Below, piece after piece: positions 25,373 through 36,100 of a DNA stretch of 64,000 bases (positions are counted from its first letter, which is position 1; every line of letters starts with the position of its first letter). Origin of the DNA: Ignavibacteria bacterium (lineage in GTDB: Bacteria > Bacteroidota > Ignavibacteria > Kapaibacteriales > UBA961). The notes under the pieces are model-generated. The model was not told the DNA's origin. It saw only the letters and a program-made list of their open reading frames with translations, and searched no databases. The DNA lies in contig JADJXV010000001.1 of assembly GCA_016720145.1 (NCBI GenBank), forward strand, positions 310,001 through 374,000, written 5' to 3'. Made by a program: the position numbers and the translations under genes.

Positions 25373-28300
25373 CTAGAGTTGTAAAAATGGAACCTTGTAT
25401 CTCATAGCAGTCTGACCCATTACATACTCATCGTAACGAGCATTTTCTCCAATAGGAGTATTAATAACTATATCAACTTCGCCATTAGTTATATTATCTA
25501 TTATGCTTGGGCGACCTTCGTAATGTTTCAAAACTCGCGTCGTATGTACACCATTTCCTTCAAGAAATGTAGCAGTACCTGATGTAGCGCAAATAGAGAA
25601 TCCAAGCTCAACATAACCGCGAGCGATTTCAACAGCGCGTGGTGTTTTGTCCTGATTACTGAGTGAAATGAACACGTTACCGGACTTCGGCAGAGTATTA
25701 CCTGCAGAAATATGTGCCTTCACAATAGCCTTGCCAAAGGTCGTATCAATTCCCATTACTTCACCGGTCGAACGCATTTCAGGACCCAAAAACACATTCG
25801 CTTTCGGGAATTTTATAAATGGAAACACCGATTCCTTTATCGCCACACGTTTAGCGGAAAGCGAGAAATCTCGAACGCCTAAATCAGCGAGCTTTTCACC
25901 AAGCATCACTCGTGTTGCAATTTGCGCGAGAGATACATTCGTCGCTTTTGATACGAATGGAGTTGTTCTCGATGCCCGTGGATTCACCTCCAGCACATAA
26001 ATCGTTCCATTCTGCATCGCAAATTGAATATTCAATAATCCAATTACATTCAAAGCCCGAGCGAGTTTACGAGTGTAAGCAGTAATAATATCAAACTGTT
26101 CGTTGGTAATGTTGTATGGTGGCAAAACACACGATGAATCACCGGAATGCACTCCTGCTTCTTCAATATGCTGCATTACACCACCAATCACCACGCTTTC
26201 ACCATCAGCCACTGCATCGACATCAAATTCATACGCATTCTCTAAGAAATGGTCGATGAGGATAGGTCTGTCGGGGAAAGCATCGACTGCGCGGCGAAGA
26301 TATTCTCGAAGTGATTCCTCGCGGTAACAGATTTCCATCGCGCGTCCACCAAGAACGTAACTTGGTCGTACTAAAACAGGATAGCCGATTCTCTCAGCAA
26401 TCTCCACTGCTTCATTTTCAGTAATAGCCGTACCCCAAGGAGGACACGGAATCGCAATTTCTTCAAGTAAATTTCCAAATCGTTTGCGATCTTCGGCAAG
26501 GTCAATTCCTTCGGGCGACGTACCAAGCAGGGGAACACCTGCCTCGAGCAATTGCATCGCAAGCTTGAGGGGAGTCTGCCCGCCAAAGGTCACTATCACC
26601 CCGTCAGGCTGTTCGAATTCTAATACATTCATCACATCTTCGAAGGTAAGCGGTTCGAAATACAACTTGTTGGTCGTGTCGTAGTCGGTCGAAACTGTTT
26701 CTGGATTGCAATTAATCATAATTGCTTCACAACCTGCTGCGCGTGCTGCAAACACTCCCTGAACGCAACAATAGTCAAATTCAATTCCTTGACCTATACG
26801 ATTCGGTCCGCTACCGAGAATCACAATCTTGCGTTTATCTGATCGTACAGCTTCATTTTCTTGTTCGTAAGTTGAGTAGTGATATGGAGTTTCACTCTCG
26901 AATTCCGCAGCGCAAGTATCTACAGTTTTAAACACCGGTATCACTCCGAGTATTTTACGGGTTGAGCGAACATCCAAAGGTGTTGTATTAGTTATAAGTG
27001 CGAGCTGAATATCTGAAAATCCCATTGATTTCAGGTGCTTCATCTGTGGTGCAGGAATTGATTGGAGAGTAATTTTCTGTGTTTGAATCGATTCTCGAAG
27101 TTCAAGTGCGGCATCAACAATTTCCCGACATTGTTCGATGAACCATGGGTCATATTTTGCGAGACGGAAGATTTCTTCAGTAGAAAATTTATATCGGAGT
27201 GCGTCACAAAGATCAAAGAGTGATTTTGAAGTTTTGACACGTAATCGGGAGCGAAGGGGAGCAAGGTCGGCTTCGGTAACTTCATTATCCGTAAAATAAT
27301 TTGGATTGTCAAAGCCAAATCCATGGCGATTTTTCTCTAAGCTTCGTACAGCTTTTTGAAGCGCTTCTTTGAACGTTCTGCCGAATGCCATCGATTCTCC
27401 CACAGACTTCATTTGCACGCCCAAAACATCTTCTACTTCACGGAATTTTTCAAAATCCCATCGTGGAATTTTCACGACCACATAGTCTATAGAAGGTTCA
27501 AAGCAGGCAGGAGTCTTTTGGGTAATATCATTGAGAATTTCATCTAATGTAAATCCCACAGCAAGCTTAGCGGCGATTTTGGCAATAGGGAAGCCGGTTG
27601 CTTTTGAAGCAAGTGCAGAGCTTCTAGACACTCTCGGATTCATTTCAATAATAATCATCCGACCATCAGCCGGATTAATCGCGAATTGCACATTCGAGCC
27701 GCCGGTCTCGACACCGATTTCACGCATGATTTTCAACGCAGCGTCGCGCATTTTCTGATATTCGCGGTCGGTGAGCGTTTGAGCGGGAGCTACGGTAATC
27801 GAATCGCCTGTATGAACTCCCATTGGGTCGAAGTTCTCTATTGAACATACAATTACGCAATTATCCTTTGTGTCTCGCATCACTTCAAGTTCGAACTCTT
27901 TCCATCCAAGTATCGACTCTTCAACGAGCACCCGACTCACAGGTGAGGCGACGAGTCCCGCGCGGAGGATTTCGTTGTATTCTTCCATGTTATATGCTAT
28001 ACCACCACCCGAACCTCCCATAGTAAAGCTTGGACGTATAATCGCCGGAAATCCAATCTCTTCAATGACTTTTAGACCTTCTTCGAATTCGTGAACGAAT
28101 CCACCTCTTGGCATATCTAACCCACAGCTTTTCATGGCATTGAGGAATAATTCTCGATCTTCGGCTTTTCGGATAGATTCTACTTTCGATCCGATAAGTT
28201 CCACGCCGTATTTGGCGAGAATACCACGTTCGTGTAATTCCATCGCTGCATTAAGTGCCACTTGTCCTCCCATTGTTGGAAGTATTGCTTCAGGGCGTTC

Positions 28301-28540
28301 TTTCTCAATAATTTTTTCAATGAATTCGGGAGTAATTGGTTCGATATAGGTAGCATCTGCGATATTCGGGTCGGTCATAATCGTCGCAGGATTGGAATTT
28401 ATGAGGCAAACGCGGTAGCCCTCTTCACGAAGAACTTTGCATGCTTGCGTACCACTATAGTCAAATTCACAAGCTTGACCAATGATAATTGGACCGCTAC
28501 CGATCACGAGAATTGTATGGATGTCTGTTCTTTTTGGCAT
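25373..28540 (-). CDS. carB: carbamoyl-phosphate synthase large subunit
   Basis: 1055 residues, the expected full length (E. coli is about 1073). Two ATP-grasp halves start with the glycine loops GSGPIIIGQACEFDYSGTQA and GSGPNRIGQGIEFDYCCVQ; each half has its SGG/ALGG-type ATP loop and E-x-N-P-R (VIEMNPRVSRSSALASKATG, VLEVNPRASRTTPFVSKATN). The end is an MGS-like regulatory domain (N-G-E-V-D-I-V-I-N-T). It makes carbamoyl phosphate for pyrimidine and arginine synthesis, using ammonia from CarA; carA is not in the window. Confidence 0.98.
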   Translation of the reverse strand: MPKRTDIHTILVIGSGPIIIGQACEFDYSGTQACKVLREEGYRVCLINSNPATIMTDPNIADATYIEPITPEFIEKIIEKERPEAILPTMGGQVALNAAMELHERGILAKYGVELIGSKVESIRKAEDRELFLNAMKSCGLDMPRGGFVHEFEEGLKVIEEIGFPAIIRPSFTMGGSGGGIAYNMEEYNEILRAGLVASPVSRVLVEESILGWKEFELEVMRDTKDNCVIVCSIENFDPMGVHTGDSITVAPAQTLTDREYQKMRDAALKIMREIGVETGGSNVQFAINPADGRMIIIEMNPRVSRSSALASKATGFPIAKIAAKLAVGFTLDEILNDITQKTPACFEPSIDYVVVKIPRWDFEKFREVEDVLGVQMKSVGESMAFGRTFKEALQKAVRSLEKNRHGFGFDNPNYFTDNEVTEADLAPLRSRLRVKTSKSLFDLCDALRYKFSTEEIFRLAKYDPWFIEQCREIVDAALELRESIQTQKITLQSIPAPQMKHLKSMGFSDIQLALITNTTPLDVRSTRKILGVIPVFKTVDTCAAEFESETPYHYSTYEQENEAVRSDKRKIVILGSGPNRIGQGIEFDYCCVQGVFAARAAGCEAIMINCNPETVSTDYDTTNKLYFEPLTFEDVMNVLEFEQPDGVIVTFGGQTPLKLAMQLLEAGVPLLGTSPEGIDLAEDRKRFGNLLEEIAIPCPPWGTAITENEAVEIAERIGYPVLVRPSYVLGGRAMEICYREESLREYLRRAVDAFPDRPILIDHFLENAYEFDVDAVADGESVVIGGVMQHIEEAGVHSGDSSCVLPPYNITNEQFDIITAYTRKLARALNVIGLLNIQFAMQNGTIYVLEVNPRASRTTPFVSKATNVSLAQIATRVMLGEKLADLGVRDFSLSAKRVAIKESVFPFIKFPKANVFLGPEMRSTGEVMGIDTTFGKAIVKAHISAGNTLPKSGNVFISLSNQDKTPRAVEIARGYVELGFSICATSGTATFLEGNGVHTTRVLKHYEGRPSIIDNITNGEVDIVINTPIGENARYDEYVMGQTAMRYKVPFLQL

Positions 28541-28616
28541 GAAGATTATTTCCGAAAGAAAATGATACTTACTGTCCCAACTGTCCTGTTATCTGATTAC
28601 AGAATATACACTTATA

Positions 28617-30753
28617 CTATTCAATCACCACCGCTGCACCGGTCGCCATCGACTCCTCAGCAGCGAATGTAGCAAGCGTCACACTGCGGATCTGCTCATA
28701 ACTAATCGGCATTTCTTTGCCTGATTTGATGGCTTCAATTGTCGCGGCTACTTCCTCTCGCTGACCTTTCGAACCGTCAAAATTCAGGGTTTTTGTTTTC
28801 TTGCCGAGTGTTAATTCCACAGTCTTGAAATTATTCATCACCGCCACTTTATTCTCACAAAATACCTGGCAGAATTCTTTCGCCACAGCCGGGTCACCAT
28901 TTGCAAAATACTCGAGCACACCCACCGAACCGTCAGCGAATTTGATGGTAATAATTACATTATCATGATGCATTATCTCGCGGTTAGCACTTGACAATGC
29001 TTCTGCATACACTCGTACCGGTACAGAACCTGTGAGATACGCCATCGTATCAATAAAATGACATCCTTCGCCTATTATTCGTCCACCCTGATTCGGATCT
29101 TGTATCCAACTGGTCTTGGGGATGAAACCAGCATTCACACGGTAAGTTATTGCCATTGGTTCACTTCGGTCAGCGTAGAATTTCTTGATAGCCCGGAAGC
29201 TTTCCGAAAACCGACGATTGAATCCTACCATCACGCGACCATTATTTGCGCTTACTGCCGCATCAATTTCAGTGAGCTGTTCACGATTGACACAAAGTGG
29301 TTTTTCAACAAATATTGGTTTACTCTCAGCAATTGCAGCTAGTACATATCGAGCGTGAGAGTCGTGACGAGATGCACAGAAAATAGCATTAACATCTTTA
29401 TTAGTAATAATTTCCATCGAATCGGTCGAGCATACGCGGAAACCGTATTTTTGGGCGGCAGACTTTGCATTCACCGGAGTTCCGGTCGAAACTCCCACAA
29501 AGTCAACTTTTGCCGATTTGAGCGGTGGCATGAGCATCGATTCGGCAAAACTTCCGAGACCCACGAAGCCAATTCCAATCGATGATTTTTTCTCAAAATT
29601 TGATACCTTCACTGTGCGATTGAGCGCTTCTTTGCGTTCTGGGTAATCAAGCAAAATTCCTAAATATGGTTCAGATGTTTTGCCGGTGATGAGTTCGTAG
29701 GCGTCTTTTGCTTGTGTAACAGGGAAGTTGTGCGTAGTCATTGACATAACGTCAACTTTCCCGTCTGCAATCAAGTCCAGGAATGCGCCCATATTGCGAT
29801 TTTCCGTCCAGCGGACATATCCTGCAGGATAGTCATTTCCGCCTTCTTCATAGCTTGGGTCATATCGACCCGGACCATAACTGCACGAGATTTTGAGTTC
29901 GAGTTCTTTTTCATAAAACGGCGAACGTGGCACATTCATCGGTACAGCGCCGACGACGACAATTGGACTTTTCTTCCTGGCAATATCGAGCGAGAGCAGC
30001 ATAGGTTCGTCCGAATTCGTGCTAGCGGTAATAATCACAGCATCGGTACCCAGGCCGCGGGTAAAAGCGCGGATGCTTGCGGCTGAGTCACGGCTACTTG
30101 GAAAGGTCGCATCACACCCGTATTTCTTCGCCATTTCGAATAAACTTTCGTTGATGTCGAGTCCGACGACGCGGCAGCCGGAAGCTTTCAGAAATTGCAC
30201 GGTTAATTGACCTAATAACCCAAGTCCAATCACAGCAACCGTTTCGCCGAGTCGTAAGTCAGCTTGACGCACACCTTGGAGCGCAATCGCACCAAGAGTA
30301 GTGTAGGCAGCTTCAGCAAAGGATACGTTTTCTGGGATTTTTTTGGTGAGGTTTTTTAGGAACGGAGATAATTTCGGCATGATTGGCAAATTGAGCTCCC
30401 GCACAGGCAACACGGTCACCGGGGGAGAATTCTTCACACCGAGATTCTAGTACAATTCCGGCGGCGCTGTAGCCAAGTGTTTTGTAAGATTCAAGTTTCG
30501 ATTTGACCCGTTCATACGTTGCGAAAATGCCGTCCTTTTTTACATTTTCGATAATCTGTTTTACGGCTTCAGGTTGTGAGCGTGCTCTCTCGAGCATAGA
30601 TGATTGTGCTGAGGCAACGGAACTACGTTCAGTACCGGCACTTATGAGCGTATTAACAGTGCGTACGAGCACGCCGCCATTGCGACAAGTCGGCGCAGGT
30701 AGCTCTTCAACGAGCATTTCACCGGTCTTTTGAAATTGTACTACTTGGAGCAT
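28617..30753 (-). CDS. bi-domain oxidoreductase (Zn-dehydrogenase-like plus Gfo/Idh/MocA), one frameshift
   Basis: Starts at 30753 with a medium-chain dehydrogenase-like half (TLISAGTERSSVASAQSSML, LGYSAAGIVL, FSPGDRVACAGAQFANHAE) whose NAD-binding part is VAVIGLGLLGQLTVQFLKAS. The second half is a Gfo/Idh/MocA oxidoreductase (IGIGFVGLGSFAESMLMPPL, the catalytic EKP in FVEKPLCVNREQ). The frame breaks at T6 of 30352-30357: with one T fewer the sequence reads VPKNLTKKIPENVSFAEAAY. Repaired length is about 712 residues, typical for these fusions, which occur in loci for polysaccharide or sialic-acid-like sugar synthesis. Substrate is unknown. Confidence 0.85.
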
Positions 30754-30827
30754 TATACTTGATTATAGAAGAAAAATAGGAAGGAAAATCACAGAATTGA
30801 CTGCAAAAATAGGGAAAATTTGCGACT

Positions 30828-30967
30828 TAGAGACGTTGCATGCAACGTCTCTACGGGTGATGCATTACGGATTGTCCGTGGTTGTAGAGACGTTGCATGC
30901 AACGTCTCTACGGTAGATGCATTTCGGATTTTCAATGTTGTAGAGACGTTGCATGCAACGTCTCTAC
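30828..30967. repeat. three palindromes in a 57-bp period
   Basis: GTAGAGACGTTGCA followed by its exact reverse complement (centre GCATGC) occurs at 30828-30853 (26 bp, outer base differs), 30884-30911 and 30940-30967. The intervening 29-30-base spacers are related to one another (GGTAGATGCATTTCGGATT-like), so this is a tandem array with period about 57. Each palindrome could fold as a 14-bp hairpin in RNA. The array lies between the YitT gene and the oxidoreductase, both on the minus strand. Similar palindromes are scattered in many bacterial genomes; nothing here shows a gene product. Confidence 0.9.
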
Positions 30968-30987
30968 GGGTCATGCATTTCTGGTTG

Positions 30988-31863
30988 TCAATGTTGCAAT
31001 GGTCGTTTCTTGATAATTCCGCCGCGAGTTTCTTTCACGGCATTCATCACGACGAATGCCTCGGGGTCTATTGATTCAATTTCAGCATTTAATTTGTTGA
31101 GTTCGAGCCGTGTGATGACAGTATATAATATATCTATCTCCTTAGATTGTCCACGCTTACCATAGCCACCATTGCCTCGGTAAACAGTAACGCCTCGTCC
31201 GAGATTATCAATTATCATTTGGCGTATATCTTCACTTTGAGTGGAGATTATGGTCACTCCTATATATTCCTCGATACCCTCGATCACAAAATCAATAGTT
31301 TTAGCAGCCGCAAGGTAAGTAATCATCGAGTAGAGGGCGATTTCAATTGAGAGTAAATATGCTGCTACAGAAAAAATTATGACATTGAGACAAAGGATTA
31401 TATCTCCGATAGTGGTGCCAATTTTTCTGCTAAGATATATCGCAAGTACTTCGGTACCATCGATGACTGCACCTCCACGCACCGAAAGACCGATTCCGGC
31501 ACCAAGAAAGAATCCACCGAAGACAGCTACCAAGAGTTTGTCATGGGTCACATCGGGGAAACTCACAATTGCCACGCAGAGCGCTAGCCCGCTGATTGCG
31601 AGCGAGGTCTTTACTGCAAATGTAGTCCCAACTACTTTTGATGCAAGATAAATAAAAGGAAGATTGATACCCAAAAGCAGCACCCACAGGGGAATATGAG
31701 TGAGTTCACTCGTCAAAAGTGCTATCCCGGTCGCCCCGCCGTCGATGAATTTATTCGGTAATAAAAAACTTTTGAGCGCAAAGGATGCTGAAAAAATGCC
31801 TGTAATGATGAACGCACTATCTCTCAGCAAGCGTTTTACCGGAAGTTTTATGGGCTTTTTCAT
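30988..31863 (-). CDS. YitT family membrane protein
   Basis: 291 residues with five hydrophobic helices in the first 210 residues (motif FLLPNKFIDGGATGIALL, and GGAVIDGTEVLAIYLSRKIG near 130) and a C-terminal DUF2179 domain (KEIDILYTVITRLELNKLN, ESIDPEAFVVMNAV). YitT/YebE/YvjA proteins are inner-membrane proteins of unknown transport function with a cytosolic regulatory-like end. The stop lies 21 bases before the palindrome array. Confidence 0.88.
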   Translation of the reverse strand: MKKPIKLPVKRLLRDSAFIITGIFSASFALKSFLLPNKFIDGGATGIALLTSELTHIPLWVLLLGINLPFIYLASKVVGTTFAVKTSLAISGLALCVAIVSFPDVTHDKLLVAVFGGFFLGAGIGLSVRGGAVIDGTEVLAIYLSRKIGTTIGDIILCLNVIIFSVAAYLLSIEIALYSMITYLAAAKTIDFVIEGIEEYIGVTIISTQSEDIRQMIIDNLGRGVTVYRGNGGYGKRGQSKEIDILYTVITRLELNKLNAEIESIDPEAFVVMNAVKETRGGIIKKRPLQH

Positions 31864-31884
31864 GAGAAATCAAGAATTGTGTTG

Positions 31885-32887
31885 TTATTTTTTACGCTGA
31901 TTCAACATGTCAATCAACCACGCAAGCATTTGCGAATAATAGTTTTGCGGAAGACTGTAGATTGATTGTATCGCAGCTTCAAGATGACGATTTATCTCTA
32001 GCTGAGCATCGGTAAACACACCGAGTTCGTGCATCATAGACTTCATGCTTTCGATGTTCTCTGATCCAAGACCTTTTTCCTCGTAGAAACGCTGCATCAG
32101 GTGGAGATGCTCAGGACTCCGTGCTTTTTCCGTTGTTCGGATGATAAGATATGTCTTTTTCCCTTCGACGATATCCTGACCGATAAACTTACCGAGTTCA
32201 TGCTGCTCCGCCGTCAGATCAAGCAAGTCATCCTGTATCTGAAATGCGAGCCCGAGATGAAGAGCAAATTCCTGTAAATGATGTAATTGTTCATCCGTTG
32301 CATTGCCGATGAGTCCTCCGATGACAGCCGACATTTCGAGCAGTCGTGCCGTTTTTTTCTCAATCATCGTCAGGTATTCTTCCATTGGCACCGAGCCCAC
32401 ATGCTGGAAGTCGAGATCTGTTGCTTGACCTTCACACACTTCGATGAGACCATGAGTAAAAAGAAGTGAGAATTTTGGGGAAATTCTCCATCTTGTCGGT
32501 GGTAACAAGCAGTAAATGATAAGCAATACCGAGCATAACATCACCGCTGAGAATCGCTGTTGACTCATTCCACCGTTTGTGAATAGTTTCACGTCCGCGG
32601 CGAATAGGGGATTTATCCATAATATCATCATGGACAAGGGTGAAATTATGAAGGATTTCCATCGCAACACCACTTGGAAGTGCTGCTTTTGGGTCACCAC
32701 CAACAGCACCCGCAGCGATCATAGTCAATATAGGTCGCAGTCGTTTACCACCACCTTCGAATAAATATGAAATTGGGTGATAAAGAGATTCGGGCAAGCG
32801 AGGAGCAAAGACAGATTTGAGAGTTTCGTTGATTTGCAACTGAAACTCTGAGAACGTTTGAGCAAAATCATTTGAAGAATTGGACAT
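31885..32887 (-). CDS. polyprenyl (trans-isoprenyl) diphosphate synthase, one frameshift
   Basis: Start at 32887 (MSNSSNDFAQTFSEFQLQIN). The first aspartate-rich motif is LVHDDIMDKSPIRRGRETIH, the second, in the other frame, is LAFQIQDDLLDLTAEQHELG. The frames meet at 32473-32480 (TTTT and GGGG on the plus strand): one base fewer gives ENFPKFSLLFTHGLIEVCEG. Repaired length is about 333 residues. The enzyme condenses isopentenyl diphosphate units (chain length not readable with confidence) for quinones or the lipid carrier of wall synthesis. A one-base sequencing insertion is the simplest explanation of the break. Confidence 0.9.
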
Positions 32888-33028
32888 AATTTTCGAAATA
32901 GTTGGAAAGAATTCATCGCAAAAATACAAAAGCTGAAGATTCTATTTAATTTTACTGAATATTAATCAAAAGTCTAAAGATGAATTGAGTTAAATTTTAC
33001 ATACCTCAAACTTTTGACGATGAGAAGT

Positions 33029-33062
33029 AAAAAAAAGCTCCGACAGTAAATCCTGTCGGAGC
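33029..33062 (-). terminator. terminator of the first giant protein gene
   Basis: GCTCCGACAG and CTGTCGGAGC form a perfect 10-bp stem with a 6-base loop, then a T-run of eight on the minus strand. It lies about 50 bases after the stop of the gene at 33113. Confidence 0.9.
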
Positions 33063-33112
33063 ATGTATATCTCACAAATCTAATAGATTTATGAAAAAAG
33101 TAAGTACGAATT

Positions 33113-36100
33113 CTATTTTGTGACCTGTACTTTGAAAGTTCCTGAAGCTGGGTCTATTGTCCCTGCACTGTAATTATTAAGTCGAATGGTTACCGTATTA
33201 TCTGAAGAAACCCACGCTGAATAATTACTATTGGCTACAACTGAACCGTTTGGAACGCCAATTGAAACGATATCGCCAGTTGCAGCTCCAGTAACAGTAA
33301 GAGTTAAATCACTCGATACGTTAGTTGCTGTACTTGGGAAATCAAGAGTTGAAGAAGCAGTTATGGATTGTCTCCAAGACATCGTACCGCTGCTGTTTGT
33401 TTCCATATACCCTGACCCTAAATTAGTGCCACTCGAAGCAGCACTTGGCGCGGCTAGTGGTAGAGTATAGTTCACATCAGCAGCTTGATTTCCGGCTTCA
33501 AAAGATGTATAATTTCCATTGCCGCTTTCGTACAATTTGAGTCTGTTTGCATTACGAACTGCTAAGGCATCATTTGCTCGCACTTCGCCGGCACCTTTAG
33601 CATCTAAAACTAATGAAATATCAGTAGTTGCATTGTCGTTTGGAGATAGGATAAGTTCGTTGCTTGATACATCTCCTATGACAAGTGAAGACCAGCTTTG
33701 TGCGCCGCCAGCCGTTGAGATTAATGGCTGACCGGATACAGTTGGAGCAGCTGGAGGGATTGTGTAATTTATATCAGCTGATTGAGCGATTGCTTTGTAC
33801 GAGGAGTAATTTCCATTTCCAGGTTCATAAAATCGAATCTCTTTACCATTTCGCAGCCAAATATTTGCATCCATACGTACTTCTCCGTTGCCTTTAGGAA
33901 GTAATTCTAATGAAATATCAGCTGTTACACCATCATCTGGCTTGATAGAGACCGTATTTGATGTGACAGCGCTGATGATGAATGGAGCCCAAGATTGTGT
34001 TCCATCCATATTTGCAATTAAAGGTTGACGATCCACGGTAGGTGCAGCTATAGGAAGTGTATAATTGATAGTACCAGTTTGAGCTCCTGACTTGAATGAA
34101 GAATAAAAAGCACCACTACCACTGGCTTGATAGATACGGAGTTCATGAGCTGTATTATCATTATTAGTGAGCCACATATCGACATTGCCAAAGACGGCTG
34201 TGTTATTTGCGGATACCGACATATCAGATGTCCCTGCAGAATTATTACCCAAGAAACCTATACTTCCACTTCCGGAGAGTGTGAGACCGCGCCCACCTGG
34301 AATTGCAGAATAGTGTCCACTGGTCGTATTACCTAATCCTCCTCCAATACTTGTAGCATTACCACTTGCAGTATTACTTGCGTTCGTTGTACCATCATAG
34401 CCACCACCGAGAACTGATGCTCCATGACCACTGATTTTATTTGAAGCGCCGCCACCAATGAAGGAATAATCACCGCTTACTTTATTGCTGCTACCACCAC
34501 CAATGGCAGAGCCGGCGCCGCTTGTCGTATCAGCTACACCACCGGCAATCGTTGAAAATAAACCGAATGCACGGTTAGATGAACCCCCACCAATAGTTGA
34601 GTACGTGCCACTTGCAGAGTCTAACGTACCGCCACCAACATACGATTGATCTCCAGTTGCAGAATTAAGAATACCACCTGCGACTGTTGATTGTGGTCCG
34701 CTTGCTTTGTTCCCAAATCCACCACCGATTGTGGATTGATTTCCGCTAGCCACTTGATCATTAATGGATCGTAAGATCTGCCAATCAACAGAGCTCGGAC
34801 CTCTTTTGTTCCCTCCAACTGTTGTATTATCAGCAATTACTGATGTCAAAGCACCATTACCTTTTGGAGAAATACTAAAATCTATATCGGTAGCATTACT
34901 TTGTGGTATCAAGCGTACGTTATGAATTACATCGTTGGGAGCGAGTACATTAATTGTATCTCGTACATATCGAAGAACAAGAGCAGTTGTATTAATAGTA
35001 TCAATTGAAGGTCCGGAAAAGAATGCCAATCCAGGTCCTAACATTACTTCTTTGACAGCTGTACCTGTTGCTCCCGATCCAAGAAGCTTTTGAGTGGTCA
35101 TTACTTGCATTCTCGCATAGGTTACTGCATTATTGGCAATTGTTGCTACGAAAGAACCTGTGCCAGTGCCGGTAACATTTCCCGTAAGTGTAATAGTTTG
35201 GTCTCCGGTATTTGTGCCGGAGCTGGTACCACTAAAAGTACCGTTTTGAGTAGCTAGTGTGCCGAGACCAAGATTGGTTCGGGCTGTTGAAGCACTTGTT
35301 AACTCACTGAGATTATTTGAATTAAGTAAATAATTTGATAAGTCTTGATCGCCTGTATTTGTACCTGATAAATTTGAACCGGAGATATTTCCGGTAGATG
35401 CGACGGAAGTTGGCGTAATATCACCCAGTGTGAGTGATATTGCAGGGGTAGTCGTAGGAGTTGCTACTGTACCTGATACTCCGTTGACATTTGTAACTGA
35501 AACAGAAGTTACTGAGCCACCACCACCGGAAGGTGTTGCATATGTACCATCTCCACGAAGGAAGGTAGTAGTATTACCAGGTAGTCTTGGAGCAAAACCA
35601 TGCTTCGATGTAGAAACATTATTAGTTGTAATGTTAGTAGTTGTAATTGTCGCGTCTGAGATAATTTGATCTCCGGTATTAGTACCGGAGAGATTTGCAA
35701 CATCAGTATTAGCGAGCATTGCATTCGTAATTGCTCCATTTGCAATAGAAGTTGCGTTTCCTACACTTGTCACCGGTCCTGTGAGATTTGCATTCGTTGT
35801 AACTGTTGCTGCATTTCCGCTTGTATTTTGGTTTAAAGTAGGGAAGTCACCGGCAACTGCTATTGTGAGTGCACCTGTTCCGGTAGTAGATTTTAAAATA
35901 CCGGTTCCAAGAGCAGATGTTCCTGCTGAATAATCTGTTCCTGAAGTAGCCGCAGAAAGTGCAGTACCATTACCTTTTGCAATTCCATTTACAGAAGTAG
36001 TTACTGTAATTGCAGGGGTTGTCGTTGCTGTAACTACACTACCACCGAATCCATTTGCAGTCGTGACAGAAACACTTGTCACTGTTCCGCTGCCACCACC

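Noticed and set aside
30828..30967. Possible CRISPR array from repeated 28-bp units
   Set aside because: The units are perfect palindromes, only three exist, and the intervening stretches are similar to one another; CRISPR spacers should be unrelated. No cas gene is near.
30789..31074. Frames across the palindromic repeats
   Set aside because: They read through repeat units and give internally repeated peptides; no ribosome site.
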